A DNA stretch of 42,724 nt, taken from NCBI GenBank assembly GCA_949298075.1, contig CASFVA010000041.1, positions 1-42,724 on the forward strand, written 5' to 3'. Under the pieces are notes generated by a model. The model was not told the origin of the DNA, did no database searches, and worked only from the letters and a program-made list of their open reading frames with translations. This DNA comes from an uncultured Lentisphaeria bacterium. Its GTDB lineage: Bacteria > Verrucomicrobiota > Lentisphaeria > Victivallales > Victivallaceae. Shown here piece by piece: positions 23,402 through 31,182 of the stretch (positions are counted from its first letter, which is position 1; each line of letters opens with the position of its first letter). The position numbers were made by a program, and so were the translations under genes.

Positions 23402-24238
23402 ATGAAATCCAGCACCCGACACCTGACGCCGTTTGCCCGGCGGTTTCCGCTGCTGCCGCCGGTGGAGACCATCGGTTATCTGCCCACCAAGCGCGATCGG
23501 GTCCGGCAGGCGTTCAACAGCTGCAATTTTTCATTTGTGCTCAGCGGCTTCGGAAACTATGTGCTGCATGACCGGGTGTTTCCGGTGAGTGCACCGGCGG
23601 TTCTGCTCCAGTGGCCGGGCGAGCCGATGAATTACGGACCGGACGCAGACGACACCTGGGAGGAACTTTATCTGATCTATCCCGGCGACTGCCGGGCAAT
23701 GTTGGAGGCGGCGAACGCCTTTTCCCCCGGGACGGCTCCGGTGCGTTCCTTTGTCCGGACCGCGTGGTTCGACGCCGCGTTGGAACGCATTAAAACCTTC
23801 GCACTCGCCGAAAGCCGGGAGACCGACGGCGACATCGGCGATCTGCTCGGCTGGGAACTGATTACCGCCAGTTTCACGCCCTCCGGATACCGTGATCCGG
23901 CGGACCGGCGGCTGGAGATGATCCGGCGTTATCTTGAAAGAAATTCCGGCCGGGACATTCAGCTGCGCCGCCTGGCCGGCGAACTCGGGATGTCCGTATC
24001 GACGCTGCGCCGCTACTGGCGCAGCTTCTATGGCGACACGACGTTCAGTGCCTACCGGGATGAGGTTTTTCTGCGCGAGAGCTGCCGTCTGCTGATCGAA
24101 ACCGGCGATCCGGTCAAATTGATTGCGGAACGGCTGGGATTTGATTCGGTCGGTTACTTCAGCCGGAAGTTCCGGCGGGCCGCCGGTATGACGGCTTCGG
24201 ACTACCGGGAGCGGCACCGGGTGCCCGATTTCCATTGA
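23402..24238 (+). CDS. AraC-family transcriptional regulator
   Basis: This 278-residue regulator has an N-terminal cupin-like sensing domain (about 1-140) with FVLSGFGNYVLHD and a WPGEPMNYGP stretch. A C-terminal double helix-turn-helix follows (about 175-275): IQLRRLAGELGMSVSTLRRYWRSFYGDTTFSAYR and IAERLGFDSVGYFSRKFRRAAGMTASDYR. It is divergent from the Gfo/Idh-ThuA operon. The tandem palindromes between the two are the likely binding sites, making it the local activator (inference). The ATG at 23402 has only a weak ribosome binding site. The ligand is unknown. Two further AraC genes follow on the same strand after 43 bp; they belong to a different subgroup. Confidence 0.88.
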   Translation: MKSSTRHLTPFARRFPLLPPVETIGYLPTKRDRVRQAFNSCNFSFVLSGFGNYVLHDRVFPVSAPAVLLQWPGEPMNYGPDADDTWEELYLIYPGDCRAMLEAANAFSPGTAPVRSFVRTAWFDAALERIKTFALAESRETDGDIGDLLGWELITASFTPSGYRDPADRRLEMIRRYLERNSGRDIQLRRLAGELGMSVSTLRRYWRSFYGDTTFSAYRDEVFLRESCRLLIETGDPVKLIAERLGFDSVGYFSRKFRRAAGMTASDYRERHRVPDFH

Positions 24239-24281
24239 CGGGGACGCTGATCACCACCGCTTAATTGAAAAGAGTCCGGAT

Positions 24282-25181
24282 ATGCAGAAATTTTTCACCA
24301 TGCTGGCCAACAAGCCCCGGCTGACCAATTTTCCCTACCAGGTCAGCTGCGTTTCATTCTGGCAGCTCGGCGACGCCGATACCCGTTGGGTTATGGAGTG
24401 GGATACCAAGCTCTCTTTTGCCGTCAGACGTGATCCGGACGGGCGGAACATCAATCAGCAGATCAATGGTGTTTCCCATATTCTGGGGCCCTGTCATGTG
24501 GTGATCAAACGTCCCGGCAACCGCTATTGGGGTCTCAATACGGCCGGCTGCACTTCGCTGACGCTCGACTACCCCACCGGGCAGTGTCCGTCGCTGCTCG
24601 CCGCACTCGGTCTGAAGCCGGAGGAATCATGCTGGTCATTCCAGTTGACCGACGAACTTGATGCGCTGATCCGCGAGTTGATCGAGCTGGCGCAGATGGC
24701 CATTACCCGCGGCGGCTGCGACCAGATCGATATTATCGCGTACCAGCTGCTGACCGAGCTGGCTGTCCGGCGGCGCGATGACGTCGGTCTGCGTGTCGGT
24801 GCGAATGAATTGATGAAGATCACCTCTTATCTTCAGGCGCATTGCCGGGAGGAAATCGACTTCGACCAGCTGGCTGTCCAGTTCGGCATGTCACGTTCCA
24901 CGCTGTTCCGCAAGTGGAACCGCCTGTTTCAGGTTTCTCCCGCCCGGTATATTCAGGAACTGCGGCTCCAGGATGCCCGCCGGCTGCTGGTGGAAACCGG
25001 CGAGCGGATCGGCGACATTGCCCGGATGGTTGGTTTCGACAACGTATCATATTTTATCCAGACGTTCCGGCATTTTTATGGAATAACTCCGACCGAGTTC
25101 CGCTGCAGCGAAAAATTTCTGCCCGGTGATGCTTTCATGCGGCGGGCAGTACGCCGCCGGAAAGGGACCTGTTCAGGTTGA
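24282..25181 (+). CDS. AraC-family regulator, copy 1 of a tandem pair
   Basis: This 299-residue regulator opens with MQKFFTMLANKPRLTNFPYQ, almost the same as the next gene. The N-terminal sensing domain (about 1-165) includes VVIKRPGNRYW and LTLDYPTGQCPSLL. The C-terminal double helix-turn-helix (about 190-285) has FGMSRSTLFRKWNRLFQVSP and IARMVGFDNVSYFIQTFR. The DNA-binding half is nearly identical to that of copy 2, while the sensing half is much more diverged. This suggests shared operators but different ligands. An arginine-rich tail closes the protein. The start at 24282 is followed directly by the conserved opening. It lies 43 bp after the first AraC gene, so it is probably co-transcribed. 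Confidence 0.88.
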   Translation: MQKFFTMLANKPRLTNFPYQVSCVSFWQLGDADTRWVMEWDTKLSFAVRRDPDGRNINQQINGVSHILGPCHVVIKRPGNRYWGLNTAGCTSLTLDYPTGQCPSLLAALGLKPEESCWSFQLTDELDALIRELIELAQMAITRGGCDQIDIIAYQLLTELAVRRRDDVGLRVGANELMKITSYLQAHCREEIDFDQLAVQFGMSRSTLFRKWNRLFQVSPARYIQELRLQDARRLLVETGERIGDIARMVGFDNVSYFIQTFRHFYGITPTEFRCSEKFLPGDAFMRRAVRRRKGTCSG

Positions 25182-25205
25182 CCGCAATGTTTCAGGATTG
25201 AATTC

Positions 25206-26126
25206 ATGCAGAAATTTTTCACCATGTTGGCCAACAAGCCCCGTCTGACCAGCTTCCCCTACCAGGTCAGTTGCGTTGCGCAGTGGACCATGTATGAGGT
25301 CGAACCCGCTAAGGTAAAACCATGGAACAACAAATTGTCCTTCGCCATCCGCACGAAGGCTGACTTCGGAAATTCCATCCAGCTGGTCAACGGTTCTGCC
25401 CGCAAGCTGACTTTTCCGCATGTTCTGATCAAGCGCCCCGGCAACAGTTATCAGAGTATCAACGTTGGCGGAGGGTGTTCGCTGACCCTGGACTATCCCT
25501 CCGGGCAGTGTCAATCCATGATGACGGCGCTCGGACTGGCGGCGGACGAGCATTTTCTGACTTTTGAGTTGAATTCCGGACTGGAAGCTCTGATCCGGAA
25601 GGTGGTCGAGCTGGCGCAGGTGAGCATCACCCGCGGCAGCTGCGACCGGCTGGATGTTGCAGCCTACCGGTTGCTCACCGAACTGGTGGTTCAGGGTCGT
25701 TACAGTTCGGCTGTGAATACCGATCGGAACGTATTTATGAAACTCAGTTCCTATCTTCAGGCGCACTGCCGGGAAGATATTGACTTTGACCGTCTGGCCG
25801 TCCGGTTCGGCATGTCCCGTTCCACACTGTTCCGCAAGTGGAACCGCCTGTTTCAGGTTTCTCCCGCCCGGTACATTCAGGAGCTGCGGCTCCAGGAAGC
25901 CCGCCGGCTGCTGGTGGAAACCGGCGAACGGGTCTGCGAGGTTGCCCGGATGGTTGGTTTTGACAACGTTCCTTATTTCATCCAGGCGTTCCGGCGCTAC
26001 TTCGGAATCACGCCGACCGCGTTCCGGAAAAATGAAAACTTCATTCCCGGCATCGGGATGGATATCCGGCGGAAATCCACTCCGGACGCCAGTTCCGGTC
26101 CGGAAGGGCAGGACCGGAAACAATAA
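25206..26126 (+). CDS. AraC-family regulator, copy 2 of a tandem pair
   Basis: This 306-residue regulator starts 24 bp after copy 1 and shares its first 20 or so residues almost exactly. The sensing domain (about 1-165) has VLIKRPGNSYQ and LTLDYPSGQCQSMM at the same places as copy 1, but most of the rest differs. The DNA-binding half (about 190-285) again has FGMSRSTLFRKWNRLFQVSP and VARMVGFDNVPYFIQAFR. The tail is hydrophilic, rich in Pro, Ser and charged residues. The arrangement is a tandem gene duplication followed by divergence of the sensor. Target genes are not evident within the window. A GC-rich hairpin lies directly after its stop. Confidence 0.88.
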   Translation: MQKFFTMLANKPRLTSFPYQVSCVAQWTMYEVEPAKVKPWNNKLSFAIRTKADFGNSIQLVNGSARKLTFPHVLIKRPGNSYQSINVGGGCSLTLDYPSGQCQSMMTALGLAADEHFLTFELNSGLEALIRKVVELAQVSITRGSCDRLDVAAYRLLTELVVQGRYSSAVNTDRNVFMKLSSYLQAHCREDIDFDRLAVRFGMSRSTLFRKWNRLFQVSPARYIQELRLQEARRLLVETGERVCEVARMVGFDNVPYFIQAFRRYFGITPTAFRKNENFIPGIGMDIRRKSTPDASSGPEGQDRKQ

Positions 26127-26161
26127 GGCCGCGCCTCCGCGGTGACGGCGGGGACGCGGCC
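26127..26161. terminator. GC hairpin between convergent araC and rpoZ genes
   Basis: GGCCGCG (26127-26133) pairs with CGCGGCC (26155-26161), and the inner bases extend the stem. It starts just after the AraC stop and lies 15 bp from the rpoZ stop, so it may end both transcripts. It lacks a T tract. Confidence 0.5.
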
Positions 26162-26176
26162 GGAAATGCGCGACGA

Positions 26177-26434
26177 TCAGGATTCGCCGGCGGCGCCGGT
26201 TTCGGCTTCCGCGAGCGGAGCGGCTTCCTGCAGTTCAGTGTCGCTCGGGAATTCGTAGGAGAGCAGGCCCTCGGCAATTTCCAGCAGCGCCACATCCAGC
26301 AGATTGGTCATGTCGCACTTGATCATCGGACGGGCTCCCATTGCCAGCTGCTTGGCGCGTTTGGCCGCCACCACCGAAAGAATCTGAACATCGGGAATCA
26401 TCTTCTTCGCACGAGCCAGATAACTGTTGTTCAT
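26177..26434 (-). CDS. rpoZ: RNA polymerase omega subunit
   Basis: This 85-residue protein carries the omega signature: a short N-terminal helix, then VQILSVVAAKRAKQLAMGARPMI, followed by an acidic segment with EIAEGLLSYEF. Omega binds the beta-prime subunit and aids RNA polymerase assembly and, in some bacteria, ppGpp response. The ATG at 26434 (MNNSYLARAKK) follows AAGGAA; the longer frame to 26467 is not supported. The tail after residue 65 is rich in Ala and Glu. It lies downstream of the acyl-CoA dehydrogenase gene across a large hairpin and is not in the common gmk-rpoZ arrangement. Confidence 0.85.
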   Translation of the reverse strand: MNNSYLARAKKMIPDVQILSVVAAKRAKQLAMGARPMIKCDMTNLLDVALLEIAEGLLSYEFPSDTELQEAAPLAEAETGAAGES

Positions 26435-26473
26435 ATTGTAATTCCTTTTAAGTTGCCGATTGCGCACCCGGTT

Positions 26474-26555
26474 CCGCCGGCAGGAGACGCTTTCCCGGGA
26501 TTACGCTGAACCCCCTGTTCTCCGGAGTCCGGATGGGAAAGCCTGCCGCCGGCGG
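26474..26555 (-). other. Large imperfect hairpin between acyl-CoA dehydrogenase and rpoZ
   Basis: GCTTTCCC (26489-26496) pairs perfectly with GGGAAAGC (26535-26542). Outside it CAG/CTG and CCGCCGG/CCGGCGG (26474-26480 with 26549-26555) continue the stem with small bulges. The loop has its own CCGGAGTCCGG element. The structure fills most of the 139-bp gap and could be a terminator/attenuator or an RNA processing site. Confidence 0.5.
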
Positions 26556-26573
26556 CGCCGGCCGTGCGGGCAA

Positions 26574-28289
26574 TCAATAATCGATGATGTCGCGGTTGTT
26601 GTCGATCAGGCCGCCCTCGCCGGAAGTGATCCGGCGGAAGCGCTGTTCAATGTCATAGGCGCCATCCAGCACAAACCGCTCGGCAATGGCAGCGCGATCC
26701 GGACACTTGGCGGCGTCGCGCACCAGCAGCAGTCCCACGAAAACCGAAGTCGCCATTTCCACCAGCGACCTGGCCATCAGATCGTGATAGGCGTGATCCT
26801 TGCGCTCGGCAACGAACGCCACCGCCCGGTTGAGCAGTTCCCGGCCGTCGGCGAGCTTTTTGAGCAGACGCTCAAATTTGCCGTCGAGTTTCAGCGCAAA
26901 GAGTTCATCCATGCGCCGGTCGAGGTCATGCTGCATGACGCCGCCGATGGCCGCGACCACCTGAAGCTGGGTGGTGCCTTCGTAAATGTTGGTGATCCGG
27001 GCATCGCGGCTGAAGCGCTCGGCGTTGAAGTCGTGCATGTAACCGGCTCCGCCGTGGATCTGCAGACCGTCGTAGGCGATCTGGTTGGCCGATTCCGTGG
27101 CCAGCGCTTTGCACATCGGAGTCAGCACCGCAGCCAGTTTGACATAATACTTCTGAAGAGTCCGATCCTCCGCAGTCGGTTCGCCGTGCTCGACGATGTG
27201 GGTGTAGGCGTTGCGCAGGTCGACCACCCGGGTGGTTTCATAGAGCAGCGCCCGCATCGCGGTGAGCTTGACCTTCATGGAGCTGAGCATGGTGTAGATC
27301 GCCGGGAACTGGTCGATGGTCTGCTTGAACTGCTCGCGTTCCGAAGCATATTTGCGGGCCAGCCGGTAGGCCGCTTCGGCAATGCCGAGCGCCTGGGCGC
27401 TGATGGCCACGCGGGCGCCGTTCATCAGGCTCATCACATAGCGGATGAGTCCCAGCCGGCGTTTGCCGCAGAGCTGGGCCGGCACATCGTTGAACTGGAG
27501 TTCGCAGGTCGCCACGCCGTGGATGCCGTGCTTTTCCTCAATCCGGCGCACCACCAGCTGCGGACAGGCTTCGCAGATGAACATCGACAGGCCGCGCCCG
27601 TCAGTGGTGCCCTCCTCCGACCGGGCCAGCACCAGGTGCACCTTGGCGCAGCCGTTGGTGATGAAGCGCTTCATGCCGTTGAGATACCACTGACCGGTCT
27701 TTTCGTCCTGCCAGGCCCGGAGCCGGACCGCCTGCAGGTCGGAACCGTAATCCGGTTCGGTGAGGTCCATGGCGCCGTCGACTTCGCCGGCGGCAAAGAG
27801 GGGCAGGTATTTGTCCTTCTGCTCCTCGCTGCCGAAGAAGCTGATGGTTTCGGCGATGTCCTGCAGTCCGAAAATGTTCTGCAGCGAGGCATCGGCCCGC
27901 GAAACGATTTCCGTCATCATCGTGTAGACCGACACCGGGAAATTCAGACCGCCGTATTTGTGGGCAAGCATGACGCCCATGACGCCGGCCTGGGTGAGGT
28001 CCTTGAGGTTCTGGACCGTGAACGGATGGTAGGTGACCACGCCGTCGGCAAATTTGGCGCCTTCGGCATCGACGGTGCGGCTGCGCGGCTCAATGCGGTC
28101 GCCGGCAATTTCGCCCACGACTTCAAGTACGCGGCGGTAGTTGTCCAGCGCGTCATCGAAGTCGACCGGAGCGTTGTCAAATTCCCTGGCGAAGGCATAG
28201 TTGTTTTCAACCATGCGGGTGATCGGCTCGAGTTCGAGGTTTTCCAGCGTGAACTTGAGATCCGGATTGTCACTGAAGAAGTTTGCCAT
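26574..28289 (-). CDS. Acyl-CoA dehydrogenase (large form)
   Basis: This 571-residue FAD enzyme oxidises an acyl-CoA to the 2-enoyl-CoA and hands electrons to ETF. Visible signatures are MDLTEPDYGSDLQAVR (about residue 166), WYLNGMKRFITNG (about residue 200), QIHGGAGYMHDFNAERFSRDARI, and IYEGTTQLQ with the likely catalytic base Glu437. It is longer than medium-chain enzymes (about 380 aa) because of a helical C-terminal extension, as in the roughly 600-residue FadE/DmdC-like group. Chain length specificity is unclear. The gene follows etfA by 16 bp on the minus strand, so etfB-etfA-dehydrogenase is one operon and the EtfAB pair is its direct electron acceptor. Confidence 0.92.
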   Translation of the reverse strand: MANFFSDNPDLKFTLENLELEPITRMVENNYAFAREFDNAPVDFDDALDNYRRVLEVVGEIAGDRIEPRSRTVDAEGAKFADGVVTYHPFTVQNLKDLTQAGVMGVMLAHKYGGLNFPVSVYTMMTEIVSRADASLQNIFGLQDIAETISFFGSEEQKDKYLPLFAAGEVDGAMDLTEPDYGSDLQAVRLRAWQDEKTGQWYLNGMKRFITNGCAKVHLVLARSEEGTTDGRGLSMFICEACPQLVVRRIEEKHGIHGVATCELQFNDVPAQLCGKRRLGLIRYVMSLMNGARVAISAQALGIAEAAYRLARKYASEREQFKQTIDQFPAIYTMLSSMKVKLTAMRALLYETTRVVDLRNAYTHIVEHGEPTAEDRTLQKYYVKLAAVLTPMCKALATESANQIAYDGLQIHGGAGYMHDFNAERFSRDARITNIYEGTTQLQVVAAIGGVMQHDLDRRMDELFALKLDGKFERLLKKLADGRELLNRAVAFVAERKDHAYHDLMARSLVEMATSVFVGLLLVRDAAKCPDRAAIAERFVLDGAYDIEQRFRRITSGEGGLIDNNRDIIDY

Positions 28290-28305
28290 GTTGGTACCTC
28301 GGATT

Positions 28306-29328
28306 CTACTGCTTGGCCTTGAAGGCCTTGATCATTTGGGGAATCACCGCGTTGAGATCGCCGACGATCGCGTAATGCGCACAGCTGAAAATCGGCGCGT
28401 CGGGATCAGTGTTGATCGCGATGATTTTCTTGGACTCCGCCATACCGGCCCGGTGTTGAATCGAACCGGAAATTCCACAGGCGATGTAGAGGCGCGGCCG
28501 CACCGTGACTCCGGTCTGACCGACCTGGTGGTCGTGGTCAATCCAGCCGGCATCCACTGCGGCGCGCGAGGCTCCGACTTCGCCGCCGAGCGCCTCGGCC
28601 AGGTCATAGATCAGCTTGAAGTTGGCCTTGCTGCCGACGCCGTAGCCGCCGGCCACGATGATCTGGGCGGCCTTGAGATCGACTTCCTTGTCAGCGCGCA
28701 CCCGTTCAACCACTTCAATCACCGTGTCGGCCGGGGTGAGCACTGCCTTGACGCGCTCAATTTCGGCTTTGCGGGCCGGATCGGGAGTGCCGAGCTTCAT
28801 GACGCCTTCGCGGACCGTGACCATCTGGGGATCATCCCAGGTGTTGACGATGGTGGCGATGATATTGCCGCCGAACGCCGGACGAATCTGCATGAGCTTG
28901 TCGGTGTAGGACTTGTTGTTCTTGACGTCGGTGAAATCGTCGATCCGCAGATCGGTGCAGTCAGCGGTGAGGCCGGCGAGTTTTTCGGAGGCGACCCGCG
29001 GTGCGAGTTCCCGGCCTTTAAGCGTGGCTCCGAAGAGCAGGATGTTCGGGTGATGCGCCTTGATCAGGTCCATGATGACCTTGGCGTAGGGCATCACTGT
29101 GAACGGCTCGAGCCGGGGATCCTCAACGAGGAACACCTTGTCGCAGCCATAGGAAGCCAGCGTATCCGCGCAGTGGGCGACCCCGTTGCCCAGCAGGAGC
29201 GCCTCCACCTTGACGCCGAGCCGGTCGGCGAGTTCGCGGGCTTTGGAAACCAGTTCGAGACTGACGCCGGCGATCTTGCCGCCCTCCTGCTCGATGAAGA
29301 CCCAGACGTTACCAATTTTTTCAGCCAT
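28306..29328 (-). CDS. etfA: Electron transfer flavoprotein subunit alpha
   Basis: This 340-residue subunit carries the FAD of the ETF dimer. The N-terminal domain begins IGNVWVFIEQEGGKIAGVSLEL. The C-terminal FAD domain has AQIIVAGGYGVGSKANF, GGEVGASRAAVDAGWIDHDHQVGQTGVTVRPRLYIACGISGSIQH (about 240-290), and AINTDPDAPIFSCAHYAIVGD, all hallmarks of EtfA. It accepts electrons from the acyl-CoA dehydrogenase encoded next. The start ATG is 7 bp after the etfB stop. Whether this ETF is of the bifurcating type, with a second FAD in EtfB, cannot be decided by eye. Confidence 0.94.
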   Translation of the reverse strand: MAEKIGNVWVFIEQEGGKIAGVSLELVSKARELADRLGVKVEALLLGNGVAHCADTLASYGCDKVFLVEDPRLEPFTVMPYAKVIMDLIKAHHPNILLFGATLKGRELAPRVASEKLAGLTADCTDLRIDDFTDVKNNKSYTDKLMQIRPAFGGNIIATIVNTWDDPQMVTVREGVMKLGTPDPARKAEIERVKAVLTPADTVIEVVERVRADKEVDLKAAQIIVAGGYGVGSKANFKLIYDLAEALGGEVGASRAAVDAGWIDHDHQVGQTGVTVRPRLYIACGISGSIQHRAGMAESKKIIAINTDPDAPIFSCAHYAIVGDLNAVIPQMIKAFKAKQ

Positions 29329-29335
29329 GATAGTA

Positions 29336-30232
29336 TTACCCCAGAGTGTGATCGCTGATCAGTTCATGCATCAAAGCGCTGATTCCGGCGGCATCGGCGG
29401 GAATCTGTTTGGCCTCGCCGGCGGTAAGAACCACGCTCATAACCTGTTTCACCTTGGTCGGAGAACCGGGGAAACCGATCCGGGAGGGATCGGCGTCAAT
29501 CGCCGCGGCATTGAATTCCTCAATGAGCAGTCCCCTGGCGGTCAGCTCCCGGAGTTCGGCGTCCATGGCGCCGGCATCGGTGTAGTTGGCGTTCTGGTGG
29601 CAGCGGGCGATTTCGCCGGGAGTGCGGGCGCGTTTGTAACGCATGATGCGCTTGGCGTTCATCGGACGCGGCTCGTTGGCGTCGATGACCGTGAGCAGCG
29701 CCGGAAGCGGAGCCTTGAGCACTTCGTAACCGCCGTCGATGGCCCGGCGGCAGGTGATTTTGCCGTCGGCGAGATCAATGACTTCCTCAACGTAGCAGAT
29801 CTGGGGAACATGAAGTTTTTCCGCGATCTGCGGCCCCACCTGGGCCGTGTCGCCGTCGATGGCTTGACGTCCGCACAGCACCAGGTCGATGTCGCCGAGC
29901 TTTTTGACGCAGCAGCTCAGTGTGTAGCTGGTGGCCAGCGTGTCGGCGCCGGCCAGGGCGCGGTCGGTGATGAGAATGCCGCGGTCGGCGCCCCGGTAGA
30001 GCGACTGGCGCAGCACTTCGGCGGCGGCGGGCATGCCCATGGTCGCGACGGTGACGTGGGCGCCGTAACGGTCCTTGAGCTGAAGCGCCAGTTCCAGAGC
30101 GTTGAGATCCTCGGGATTGAAGATGGCCGGCAGGGCAGCCCGGTTGACAGTGCCATCCTTGGTCATGGCATCGCCGGTGATGTTCTGGGTGTCCGGAACC
30201 TGTTTGACGAAAACGAGTATTTTATAACTCAC
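29336..30232 (-). CDS. etfB: Electron transfer flavoprotein subunit beta
   Basis: This 298-residue EtfB opens with YKILVFVKQVPDTQNI and has NPEDLNALELALQLKD, the nucleotide-site CGRQAIDGDTAQVGPQIAE (about residue 122) and the EtfB signature near IDANEPRPMNAKRIMRYKRA (about 190-208). It is longer than human EtfB (255 aa), as in many anaerobes. The start is a GTG at 30232, placed by a strong AAGGAGG site seven bases upstream. It is the first gene of the minus-strand ETF/acyl-CoA dehydrogenase operon. A TTGACT-like element lies about 50 bp upstream, but I find no convincing -10 box with it. Confidence 0.93.
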   Translation of the reverse strand: MSYKILVFVKQVPDTQNITGDAMTKDGTVNRAALPAIFNPEDLNALELALQLKDRYGAHVTVATMGMPAAAEVLRQSLYRGADRGILITDRALAGADTLATSYTLSCCVKKLGDIDLVLCGRQAIDGDTAQVGPQIAEKLHVPQICYVEEVIDLADGKITCRRAIDGGYEVLKAPLPALLTVIDANEPRPMNAKRIMRYKRARTPGEIARCHQNANYTDAGAMDAELRELTARGLLIEEFNAAAIDADPSRIGFPGSPTKVKQVMSVVLTAGEAKQIPADAAGISALMHELISDHTLG

Positions 30233-30361
30233 GATTCGCCTCCTTGACAGTATTTTATTGCTTAATGGAAAATTACGAAACAGTCAATTTATAATATAAC
30301 CCGGCAAAAGAGAAAAAGCAAGAAATCCGTCGCAAATCGCGCCGCCGTCCGGAGCCGGTGT

Positions 30362-30994
30362 TTACAACCACAAAACGGCTGACTGCAGCACTGCCCCGGT
30401 TGCGAGCGGAATGGAGAAGTTGTCATCAATGCGCAGCTGTTTCTGAAACAGTTCGACCAGTGCTCCGGCGATCACTGCCGGCACCGCGGCCGCATACCAG
30501 ATTCCACCGCAGCCGCTCCAGGCCAGGACCAGGGCCAGCATTGCGTAACCGGCCGTAACGAAAGCGATGGTGCCTTCGAGCGACTTGCCGTTGACCAGGC
30601 GGATGCGTCCGAACCGGCGTCCGATCAGCGCGGCGGCTGCGTCCCCGGTCAGCATCACGGTCAGCGCTCCGGCGGCCGGCACCGGCTGAAACAGGACGGC
30701 GACCAGCAGGGCCGCTGCCAGAACCGGGGCTCCGCCCGAGACCACCCAGGCGCCGGGGACCGGCGGCCGGCGCAGCATGCGTCCGAAAATCCGGCCGTAA
30801 AGTGCTCCGATGCCGGGCCGTCCGCAGGCGTAGGCATGCTCAGCCCACAGAGTCAGCAGCATGGCCGCCGCAAAAATGGCCGGCGCCCACCAGCGGCCGG
30901 GTGCCGCGAGCAGCAGCAGCGGCATCCAAAGAGAAGAGAGGTGCACGAGTTTGCGTTTGATTTCCTCACGGTAGCTGATGGGGGAGTCCGGCAT
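30362..30994 (-). CDS. Dolichol kinase / phosphatidate cytidylyltransferase-like membrane protein
   Basis: This 210-residue polytopic membrane protein of the SEC59/VTE5/CdsA-like group has about six membrane segments. The recognisable motifs are EEIKRKLVHLSSLW near the N-terminus, GDAAAALIGRRFGRIRLVNGKSLEGT (about 115-140), and the late IDDNFSIPLATG (about 190). These match CTP-dependent polyprenol or phytol kinases. Bacterial members are mostly uncharacterised; a role in lipid or isoprenoid-carrier phosphorylation is plausible but unproven. It has no operon partner: etfB lies about 130 bp beyond its stop, and upstream is the divergent PilT operon. The start ATG at 30994 precedes MPDSPISYREEIKRK. 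Confidence 0.78.
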   Translation of the reverse strand: MPDSPISYREEIKRKLVHLSSLWMPLLLLAAPGRWWAPAIFAAAMLLTLWAEHAYACGRPGIGALYGRIFGRMLRRPPVPGAWVVSGGAPVLAAALLVAVLFQPVPAAGALTVMLTGDAAAALIGRRFGRIRLVNGKSLEGTIAFVTAGYAMLALVLAWSGCGGIWYAAAVPAVIAGALVELFQKQLRIDDNFSIPLATGAVLQSAVLWL

Positions 30995-31102
30995 CGGATT
31001 TTTCTCCGGGTTGTGAATTATCTGCGGTCACGGCTGATTTTTCAATATATCCCGCCGGAAATGATTTGTCAATTATTCCGCCGGAGCCGGCTGGCGGCGA
31101 GC

Positions 31103-31131
31103 TTGAAAAAAACGGTTTTCCGGGATATTAT
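31103..31131 (+). promoter_or_regulatory. Promoter of the PilT operon
   Basis: TTGAAA (31103-31108), 17-bp spacer, TATTAT (31126-31131), 52 bp before the first PilT-like gene. It is followed by an unusual alternating AT stretch (TATATTATATATATT). Confidence 0.65.
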
Positions 31132-31182
31132 ATATTATATATATTTTAAGCATGGCCATGACAGCAGAGGAGTTTTCGATTC

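Noticed and set aside
24282-26126. Mobile element explaining the repeated DNA of the two araC genes
   Set aside because: The similarity follows the coding frames and stops at gene ends; there are no terminal inverted repeats or transposase, so it is a gene duplication.
26460-28322. 620-residue open frame antisense to the acyl-CoA dehydrogenase
   Set aside because: No recognisable domain, and the opposite strand encodes a complete enzyme with all motifs.
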